DNA of 64,000 nucleotides, taken from contig JAXRKP010001358.1 of the NCBI GenBank assembly GCA_037039925.1, positions 70,190 to 134,189 on the forward strand. Direction: 5' to 3'. The translations under genes and the position numbers were made by a program. Below are positions 63,501 through 64,000 of this stretch, piece after piece; position 1 is the first letter of the stretch; each line of letters begins with the position of its first letter. Below the pieces are notes generated by a model. The model was not told where the DNA came from, did not search any database, and saw only the letters and a program-made list of their open reading frames with translations. The stretch is from Doris montereyensis (Eukaryota; Mollusca; Gastropoda; Nudibranchia; Dorididae).

Positions 63501-64000
63501 CATATCATTACATGAACATTTCTAATCCCATAACAAGCATGTGGTAACATATATGCTCTACTGTCTTCAACAATATGTTGAAAACACAATAACAAAAAAC
63601 TAACTCAATGACTTTCAACATAGGGGGACATAGTCTAATCCTTATCATGGCAGATTCAACTATTCTCAGGATTCAGATGATCAGTATCTGTATCCTAACA
63701 ATGAAATAACTCTACATTTAAACTCAACTACCTGAAATACAATCAAGTACACTTCACACATCAATAAATTCTACATTAAAACTTGCTCCATGGCATTTGA
63801 CCCTTCCCCTGATACATACCCTACCTAATGACAAAGGCTTGTCGATGAGGGAAACAACAAAGACAAATCTCACACTATTTAATGGACAACGCACCTTGGC
63901 TTGGGCACAACTTGAGAGTTGTGCAGACTGTCTTTGGAGATATCTGTGTAAGTAGTTGAACCAATATCGGGAATTACTGCTTTATAAGACCATCACACTC
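8788..64000 (-). CDS. Giant prosaposin-like polyprotein gene, 5' end outside window
   Basis: About 50 exons encode 26 saposin-B domains, roughly 2,370 residues in the window. Each domain shows the SapB six-cysteine order: Cys-x2-Cys, then Cys about 10 residues before Cys, then Cys and Cys close to the end, with family motifs such as CTICEFVM, VCDVLPASVKSEC and PKTVCTTLKLC. Junctions between domains are phase 1 and junctions inside domains phase 0, so the exons join in one frame apart from the damaged ones noted below. Known prosaposins are secreted or lysosomal precursors cut into small lipid-binding saposins that help sphingolipid hydrolases; other SapB proteins disrupt membranes. Which applies here is inference. 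No initiator, signal peptide or SapA domain is visible; the chain ends directly after the last SapB cysteine. Exon borders are inferred from GT/AG sites, not transcripts. Two or more overlapping transcription units cannot be excluded. Confidence 0.9.
8821..10371 (-). other. Last intron of the saposin gene
   Basis: Begins with the GTATGT donor at 10370-10371 and ends with the CAG acceptor at 8821-8823. AT-rich; nothing else recognised. Confidence 0.65.
10372..10433 (-). CDS. Penultimate exon of saposin gene (D1, middle part)
   Basis: The exon encodes VYSLLLELVAQFMNPEKVCK and ends at a strong donor (AAG, then GTATGT). It aligns with the second helical half of SapB up to the fifth cysteine. The upstream edge is ambiguous because two CAG acceptors lie side by side, giving 10433 or 10430 as first base; both need an incoming phase of 1. 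The preceding exon at 12443 leaves in phase 0, so a short exon carrying the fourth cysteine, perhaps 22-25 bases, is probably missing between them. I could not find it. Confidence 0.6.
10865..11646. repeat. 26-bp minisatellite in an intron near the gene's 3' end
   Basis: About 28-29 copies of a unit built on GAAGCAATTCATTGCATTAT plus GAGCTG or GAACTG. Copies carry point changes and one- or two-base indels. It lies where the missing short D1 exon should be (between 10433 and 12443). Confidence 0.95.
12443..12603 (-). CDS. D1 saposin-B exon, A and early B parts fused
   Basis: This 161-base exon follows a TTACATTGCAG acceptor and ends at a GTAAGA donor. It carries FTECEICKLLADITDSFLQK, then EAEALLTKVCNTVIPDAEK, so the first three SapB cysteines sit in one exon. 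In all other domains an intron splits this stretch. The usual NxT sequon before the junction is absent (KKSTVSE instead). Either an intron was lost here or this keeps an older arrangement. Confidence 0.78.
13427..14787 (-). CDS. Saposin-B domain D2 (exons 14693-14787 and 13427-13598)
   Basis: Exon B (13427-13598) is clear: SEVKTILLHLCSYVKTWPDV, then CKYLVNEDL and FCQELQLC, between a CATTACAG acceptor and a GTACAT donor. Exon A is weaker. It contains TCPACKFAWYEIQVALGSS and ends at a GTGAGC donor. The only acceptor giving the required phase lies in an A-rich context at 14788-14790, so its start is uncertain. The domain is very diverged. A sequon (NLT) precedes the first cysteine instead of closing the exon. 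Confidence 0.65.
14178..14392 (-). mobile_element. SINE-like element, family 2
   Basis: Shares blocks with 20.08-20.28 kb: ACGCTAGTCTG, GTACCCATTTG, GTCTTTCCCAAGGAACACAA and ATTTGAAT. The right end read on the minus strand is tRNA-like (GGTGGCAGAGCTGTAAGGC and TTTGAATCC boxes). It lies in the D2 intron. Confidence 0.6.
15868..17596 (-). CDS. Saposin-B domain D3 (exons 17508-17596 and 15868-16042)
   Basis: Exon A encodes VQIQQSIEGCTLCKFLMGEL and ends NSPGAE, with a CACCGCAG acceptor and a GTAATT donor. The Asn before the junction is followed by Ser-Pro, so the usual sequon is lost. Exon B encodes TEIMEGLNFICKHLPHNLQT, then LCTDLTTMFGPNL and ICQLVELC. All six cysteines are present and both exons are open. 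A 1.5-kb intron separates them, with a GC-richer unidentified stretch near 17.1-17.4 kb. Confidence 0.85.
17040..17430. other. GC-richer unidentified stretch in the D3 intron
   Basis: Much higher GC than the surrounding intron (for example GGAGCGCGCCATCCTG, CCGAGGCTAGCGGTCTG). It looks like an inserted repeat of unknown type, but only one copy is in the window. Confidence 0.4.
18119..19801 (-). CDS. Saposin-B domain D4 (exons 19695-19801 and 18119-18293)
   Basis: Exon A (19695-19801) is entered from TAAATCACAG, encodes DASCVMCELIIGKLETLIES and ends KASE before a GTAATG donor. Exon B encodes ADIKFALEKVCGYMPQIIKD, then ECDAIVDKY and KICSDIGLC, ending IKR. Phases are 1, 0 and 1 as in the other modules. 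The sequon at the end of exon A is lost (SKAS). Exon A has no start or stop near it, so it would be missed in a search for open reading frames alone. Confidence 0.85.
20080..20278 (-). mobile_element. Second copy of SINE-like family 2
   Basis: Same block order as 14.18-14.39 kb, with more decay at the tRNA-like end. It lies in the intron between D5 and D4. Confidence 0.6.
20899..24168 (-). mobile_element. RTE-like non-LTR retrotransposon, near full length, decayed
   Basis: About 3.27 kb, read on the minus strand. From its 5' end: a GC-richer leader with a duplicated block (23.95-24.12 kb); an APE-type endonuclease with TWNIRATNGKELKLAEEIE (about 23.75-23.81 kb) and GDLNARVGNN (about 23.4 kb); GKAPGTDQVYPEM before the reverse transcriptase; RT motifs NYRGISLLNV, SGFRPGRSVQDH, FIDLEKAFNTV, VRQGCILSPLLF and the catalytic FADD (21686-21697); and a C-terminal RWFGRVNRMNDNRI region. 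Stops and frameshifts interrupt it, so it is dead. It ends in an AAAG-rich tail. Length, short 3' end and microsatellite tail suit the RTE clade; the clade is less certain than the class. AAAAACT flanks both ends (20892-20898 and 24169-24175) as target-site duplication. Confidence 0.9.
23965..24105 (-). repeat. Two-copy leader repeat of the LINE
   Basis: Two adjacent copies of about 67-70 bases. Each runs from GTTAACTC through TTTAGCCTTTGGT-like sequence to CTGCAAGGCAGCA. They sit at the 5' end of the LINE ahead of the endonuclease and may be promoter-like 5' UTR monomers; that role is inference. Confidence 0.6.
24299..25118 (-). CDS. Saposin-B domain D5 (exons 25006-25118 and 24299-24479)
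   Basis: Last (most C-terminal) member of the three-copy array D5-D7. Exon A encodes a DNLILRKKI lead, then FCTICEFVLGYLDKFLEKNS and TE, with an NST sequon at the splice junction. Exon B encodes AEIEAALENVCKILPSTVK, then NECIRLVDVYGPQI and KTVCTLVKAC, followed by NTT, a second sequon, and VQK. Both exons are open and all six cysteines are present. The intron after it toward the 3' end holds the LINE. Confidence 0.9.
25664..26493 (-). CDS. Saposin-B domain D6 (exons 26381-26493 and 25664-25844)
   Basis: Middle copy of the D5-D7 array, exactly 1,365 bases from both neighbours measured at exon B. Exon A is nearly identical to that of D5. Exon B differs more in its centre: LPSNVREECREFINLYSSQL, then IHELVNKMDPKTVC, while both ends match D5 closely. 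A variable centre between conserved ends could mean relaxed constraint or diversification. Six cysteines and open frame. Confidence 0.9.
26025..26062. repeat. (TA)n microsatellite
   Basis: TATATA run in the intron within D6. Confidence 0.9.
27029..27827 (-). CDS. Saposin-B domain D7 (exons 27715-27827 and 27029-27209)
   Basis: First copy of the three-module array in transcription order. Exon A differs from its paralogues: LRTKISFPEAGPLCPICEF, then VMDFLDKFLVKNST. Exon B is close to that of D5, with LDPKTVCSLVKAC in place of MDPKTVCTLVKAC. Both exons are open with six cysteines, the NST sequon and the extra NTT sequon. The preceding exon ends in A, giving Asn at the junction; the other copies receive G, giving Asp. 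Confidence 0.9.
27475..27570. repeat. (TG)n and (TA)n microsatellites
   Basis: TG run at 27481-27528 with two TA interruptions, then a TATATA stretch near 27547-27568, in the intron within D7. Confidence 0.92.
27828..31674 (-). other. Long intron between D8 and D7
   Basis: 3.85 kb with correct ends (GTAGGT donor, CTCCTCAG acceptor). It holds an AGATCTAGATC motif near 29290 and a short repeated phrase (GTTACACATGCAATC near 30303 and 30375). No coding or mobile element recognised. Confidence 0.55.
31675..32686 (-). CDS. Saposin-B domain D8 (exons 32565-32686 and 31675-31849)
   Basis: Exon A has a long basic lead (EKQRPVHVTAKKSSLKSDE), then LCELCQAVMTELENVLSSQ and ATE; Asn of the sequon is replaced by Gln. 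Exon B encodes DEIKESLEKVCAILPKSISE, then ECKNFVDVYTPYVI and KMVCGLLRLC. The donor after exon B is ambiguous (GTAGGT or GTCAAT a few bases on); GTAGGT at 31673-31674 keeps phase 1 and is preferred. Single copy, flanked by long introns. Confidence 0.87.
32830..34334 (-). CDS. Saposin-B domain D9, exon B frameshifted (exons 34240-34334 and 32830-33006)
   Basis: Exon A is intact: AKMLARVNGPDCIICEFVMK, then KLEGLVTANSTA, with an NST sequon and a GTAAGT donor. Exon B is 177 bases where frame needs 178. After AEIEKIL the expected continuation lies in the next frame (ICNILPS, then DCDNFIKQYTPQI, VCITLGLC), so one base is missing near 32985-32990. Splice sites at both ends look normal. A true mutation or a sequencing deletion are both possible. 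Confidence 0.75.
33265..33475 (-). mobile_element. Second copy of SINE-like family 1
   Basis: Aligns with 615-823 over its length: TCCACCTACCTGGACC, then GGGGCTTGAACC and GGGTTGAGAGGCAGACACC. It lies in an intron of the saposin gene, within D9, and in the same orientation as the gene. Confidence 0.7.
33838..33995 (+). mobile_element. SINE-like element, plus strand
   Basis: A tRNA-like head with B-box GGTTCAAGACCC (33890s) is followed by AGGAAAGGTACTTTGCTC, then TTTCCTCATTTGACTC and ATGTGTGAATAAGTAC. This body is related to family 2 read in reverse. It lies in the intron within D9. Confidence 0.55.
34972..35712 (-). CDS. Saposin-B domain D10 (exons 35618-35712 and 34972-35161)
   Basis: Lowest-coordinate member of the four-copy array D10-D13. 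Exon A encodes AKLQTKVEGVECILCEFVMS, then KIEDLISPNATV, with an NAT sequon. Exon B (190 bases) encodes NEIEKVLKEVCSFLPSSIR, then TECDDFMNTYGEII and KEICTVLGLC, followed by an extended tail SGQIKYGKNN that other domain groups lack. The basic tail could be a processing site between mature saposins; that is inference. Confidence 0.92.
36560..37240. repeat. GTCAAACACAG minisatellite, higher-order, between D10 and D11
   Basis: Monomers of 19-25 bases starting GTCAAACACAG or GTCACAAACAC form a higher-order unit of about 91 bases: CAGCTTTATTTCTCT, CAGTGATCTTTTCCT, CACAAACACTTTCTGTT and CAGCATTATGTCTATA variants. Confidence 0.93.
37726..38466 (-). CDS. Saposin-B domain D11 (exons 38372-38466 and 37726-37915)
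   Basis: Its coding sequence predicts the same protein as D10 in both exons. The 456-base intron inside the module is also nearly unchanged, so the copies are recent or homogenised. Module spacing to D10 is 2,754 bases; most length difference between modules comes from the GTCAAACACAG minisatellite, not from exons. Confidence 0.92.
39310..39645. repeat. GTCAAACACAG minisatellite between D11 and D12
   Basis: Same higher-order unit as 36.6-37.2 kb with the fewest copies. Confidence 0.93.
40111..40852 (-). CDS. Saposin-B domain D12 (exons 40758-40852 and 40111-40300)
   Basis: Third copy, with both exons open and protein sequence the same as D10 and D11. Spacing to D11 is only 2,385 bases because the minisatellite between them (39.3-39.65 kb) is the shortest of the three. 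Splice sites (acceptor CATTGCAG, donor GTAAGT for exon A) are the same as in its paralogues. Confidence 0.92.
41690..42440. repeat. GTCAAACACAG minisatellite between D12 and D13
   Basis: Longest copy, with a local run of one monomer (CAGCATTATCTCTATAC, 42230-42320) repeated five times, showing expansion at monomer level as well. Confidence 0.93.
42914..43645 (-). CDS. Saposin-B domain D13 (exons 43551-43645 and 42914-43103)
   Basis: First copy of the four-module array in transcription order. Exons are open and match D10-D12. Its flank on the upstream (right) side breaks off near 44.09 kb, where only a short, decayed version of the minisatellite remains. This marks the edge of the duplicated unit. 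Confidence 0.92.
44094..44275. repeat. Relic of the GTCAAACACAG minisatellite
   Basis: Decayed monomers (GTCAAACATAG, GTCAGACACAG, GTTAAACACAG, GTCAAAAGCAG) at the upstream edge of D13's unit. Confidence 0.8.
44787..45280 (-). CDS. Saposin-B domain D14, exon A frameshifted (exons 45172-45280 and 44787-44952)
   Basis: Exon B is open: QEIKDALEHACGVLPSSLK, then DKCDSLVELYLPLI and EFCTIIKLC. Exon A is 109 bases against 110 in its twin D15. A run of five T at 45183-45187 replaces six T in D15, shifting frame just before the NATE end of the exon. Homopolymer shortening is a common sequencing error, so the break needs confirmation. Confidence 0.78.
45375..45530 (-). mobile_element. SINE-like element in D14 flank
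   Basis: On the minus strand, GAGAGTTCAAATCCCAG contains a good B-box. The same element at 46225-46385 comes from duplication of the whole module, not a second insertion. Confidence 0.5.
45680..46135 (-). CDS. Saposin-B domain D15 (exons 46026-46135 and 45680-45845)
   Basis: Intact twin of D14. Exon A encodes GKALKLQTAKVASDQTCFI, then CETVLTYLDHALAKNATE, with a GTAAGT donor. Exon B encodes QEIEDTLKKACGVLPSSLK, then AECDSLVAKYLPLI and EFCTKIKLC. Exon B copies lie 893 bases apart and exon A copies 854 apart. The SINE-like element in the intron was duplicated along with the exons. Confidence 0.9.
46225..46385 (-). mobile_element. SINE-like element in D15 flank
   Basis: Paralogue of the element at 45375-45530; the B-box is weakened (GGGATTTAAACTC on the plus strand). 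Confidence 0.5.
46520..47230. repeat. 56-bp minisatellite between D16 and D15
   Basis: About ten clear copies of a unit with GGTTGTTGGTCTATAACTG, GGAGTCCTACAATAAAAATC and ATGGTCATGTAAAT, with degenerate copies at both ends. It lies in the 3.2-kb intron before D15. Confidence 0.93.
47600..47905 (-). mobile_element. 3' fragment of a second copy of the same LINE family
   Basis: Matches the C-terminal part of the LINE at 20.93-21.24 kb: CCCAAACCACCTGAGTTGATT here against CCCAAACCATCTCAATTGATT there, in the same order and orientation. It is more diverged and has small gaps. It continues at 49073 after an interruption. Confidence 0.75.
47906..49072. other. 1.17-kb insert of unknown identity inside a LINE fragment
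   Basis: It separates two parts of one LINE copy and so arrived later. TACT occurs at both edges and may be a 4-base target duplication, but I see no terminal inverted repeats and no convincing protein. It contains AGATCTAGCTAG at about 48438. Confidence 0.45.
49073..49203 (-). mobile_element. Continuation of LINE fragment, internally deleted
   Basis: TTTCATTTCAGCTGCTTGTA matches 21258-21278 of the full LINE. After about 60 bases it jumps to sequence matching 22090-22140 (CTGGTCTGAATC, then GGTGTTCTTCAAT), so about 0.8 kb is deleted. It stops at 49203, exactly where the 1.44-kb array starts. Confidence 0.7.
49359..49974 (-). CDS. Saposin-B domain D16, exon B frameshifted (exons 49865-49974 and 49359-49523)
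   Basis: Last module of the ten-copy array in transcription order. Exon A encodes AKVEMPKPPKAAAGQ, then LCTICEFVMNYLEDELKDN and ATQ. Exon B is type alpha (QEIEQVLKRVCDV) and is 165 bases against 166. One G is missing in a GGG run near 49433-49435, so the frame is lost after LIKQYF. Splice sites are intact. Confidence 0.8.
50801..51414 (-). CDS. Saposin-B domain D17, exon B with two indels (exons 51305-51414 and 50801-50967)
   Basis: Exon A is open but has substitutions others lack, giving EMSKLPK in place of EMPKPPK. Exon B is 167 bases: the same one-base loss as D16 plus two extra bases (GAGAGATAT against GAGATAT) near 50842. The net shift of +1 is not compensated. Exon B is type alpha. Confidence 0.75.
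52238..52855 (-). CDS. Saposin-B domain D18 (exons 52746-52855 and 52238-52403)
   Basis: Both exons are open. Exon B is type beta with a private change, QEIEQALDQVCDV. Exon A has Phe before CTIC (GQFCTIC). The intact exon B reads on through LIKQYFPILVQLLTQI and SPKTVCTTLKLC, the family consensus at this locus. Confidence 0.9.
53682..54300 (-). CDS. Saposin-B domain D19 (exons 54191-54300 and 53682-53847)
   Basis: Exon B is type alpha (QVLKRV) like D16 and D17, but here the GGG run is complete and the frame open, showing that alpha-type exons can be intact. It keeps the variant codons seen in D16 around the ILVQLL stretch. Exon A has Leu before CTIC. Confidence 0.9.
55124..55741 (-). CDS. Saposin-B domain D20 (exons 55632-55741 and 55124-55289)
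   Basis: Intact module. Exon B is the standard beta type (QEIEQALEQVCDV, 166 bases). Exon A is 110 bases with Leu before CTIC. The inner intron is 342 bases and the intron to the next upstream module 824, which are the typical sizes in this array. Confidence 0.92.
56566..57182 (-). CDS. Saposin-B domain D21 (exons 57073-57182 and 56566-56731)
   Basis: Intact module; beta-type exon B and Phe before CTIC in exon A. Exon B is 55 codons plus one base and exon A 36 codons plus two, which defines the array's phase pattern. Acceptors are TATTTCAG (A) and TTTTCAACAG (B); donors are GTAAAT (A) and GTGCGT (B). Confidence 0.92.
58005..58621 (-). CDS. Saposin-B domain D22 (exons 58512-58621 and 58005-58170)
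   Basis: Intact module; beta-type exon B, Phe before CTIC. Coding sequence appears the same as D21, including the surrounding intron apart from single-base differences and a one-base loss near 58361 in the intron. Confidence 0.92.
59445..60061 (-). CDS. Saposin-B domain D23 (exons 59952-60061 and 59445-59610)
   Basis: Intact module; beta-type exon B, Leu before CTIC, and an acceptor context (CCATTTCAG) shared with D20. The D20-D21 pair and the D23-D24 pair share small variants, which suggests some blocks of the array were copied two modules at a time. Confidence 0.92.
60885..61501 (-). CDS. Saposin-B domain D24, exon B frameshifted (exons 61392-61501 and 60885-61049)
   Basis: Exon B is otherwise the beta consensus but is 165 bases; one G of the GGG run near 60958-60960 is missing, the same site as in D16 and D17. 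Exon A is intact with Phe before CTIC. Recurrence at one short homopolymer in different exon types points to base-calling error or repeated slippage. Confidence 0.8.
62324..62955 (-). CDS. Saposin-B domain D25, exon A disrupted (exons 62830-62955 and 62324-62489)
   Basis: Exon B is an intact beta type. Exon A is 126 bases instead of 110. Near 62927-62955 the start of the exon is rearranged with repeated short pieces, and a TGA stop follows five codons after the acceptor. The rest of exon A (PKPPKAAAGQLCTICEF onward) is normal. The damage merges into the scrambled intron to its right, so I suspect assembly error more than a pseudo-exon. Confidence 0.65.
62925..63420. other. Scrambled repeat-unit sequence, probable assembly artefact
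   Basis: This intron should match about 61500-61870 of the previous unit. Instead short pieces of unrelated parts of the same unit are spliced in: bits of exon B (GACAAATCTC, TAATGGACAA, GCACAACTTGAGAG) at 63006-63054, bits of the exon A flank (ATCTCAAC, GAAATAGAAGAAATCATATA) at 63287-63316, and a second TTTTTACACACC near 63395. Normal order resumes by about 63430. No simple duplication or transposon produces this pattern. Confidence 0.7.
63895..64000 (-). CDS. Saposin-B domain D26, partial exon B at window edge
   Basis: The 3' part of an eleventh array exon B. It ends with the usual TTLKLCPSQ codons and donor. A G-to-T difference (plus strand, 63973-63975 AAT for AAG) sits beside the indel-prone GGG run. 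The rest of the exon, its exon A and any further modules lie beyond the window. Confidence 0.85.

Larger units (their letters stand above)
49203..64000 (-). repeat. Tandem array of ten-plus 1.44-kb saposin modules
   Basis: The whole unit, both exons and both introns, repeats about every 1,440 bases: exon B donors at 49359, 50801, 52238, 53682, 55124, 56566, 58005, 59445, 60885, 62324 and 63895. The last spacing is longer (1,571) because of the scrambled intron. Intron sequence looks about as conserved as exons, so copies are recent or homogenised by gene conversion. The left edge abuts a LINE fragment; the right edge is outside the window. Confidence 0.97.

Overview
Eukaryotic, intron-rich, AT-rich DNA dominated by one very large gene on the minus strand. 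The long (CT)n and (GA)n/(ACAG)n microsatellites, tRNA-derived SINE-like elements, RTE-like LINE and decayed hAT transposon fit an invertebrate animal genome. A marine gastropod or other mollusc is my best guess, but nothing in the window proves it.

The main gene runs right to left from beyond position 64000 to a stop codon at 8788. It encodes a prosaposin-like polyprotein. I count 26 saposin-B (SapB) domains in the window, counting the partial one at the right edge; vertebrate prosaposin has four. No start codon or signal peptide is visible, so the 5' end lies outside. Almost every domain is split over two exons. Exon A carries the Cys-x2-Cys motif and usually an N-glycosylation sequon. Exon B carries the other four cysteines. 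Exon A is entered in phase 1 and left in phase 0; exon B is entered in phase 0 and left in phase 1. An A+B pair is therefore a symmetric 1-1 module that can be copied or lost without changing frame. I number domains D1 to D26 from the C-terminus.

Layout. 1-7.6 kb: no recognised host gene; a SINE-like element, large microsatellites, a decayed hAT-like transposase (3.67-5.40 kb, minus) and a small tandem duplication. 7.6-8.8 kb: probable 3' UTR. 8.8-19.8 kb: diverged single-copy domains D1-D4, with a 26-bp minisatellite in an intron. 20.9-24.2 kb: an RTE-like LINE inserted in an intron with a target-site duplication. 24.3-27.8 kb: three tandem modules of about 1.37 kb (D5-D7). 27.8-34.3 kb: a long intron plus D8 and D9. 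34.5-44.1 kb: four tandem modules of 2.4-2.8 kb (D10-D13) carrying an expanding GTCAAACACAG minisatellite. 44.8-46.1 kb: two modules about 0.87 kb apart (D14-D15). 46.5-49.2 kb: a 56-bp minisatellite and a broken LINE copy. 49.2-64 kb: ten near-identical 1.44-kb modules (D16-D25) and the start of an eleventh (D26).

Five exons carry indels that break frame (D9 B, D14 A, D16 B, D17 B, D24 B), and a sixth (D25 A) is disrupted. A scrambled stretch near 62.9-63.4 kb looks like an assembly artefact, so some of the frame damage may be sequencing error. By family knowledge the product would be secreted or lysosomal and cut into many small lipid-binding saposins. The scale of expansion and the repeated independent module amplification are the most interesting features here.
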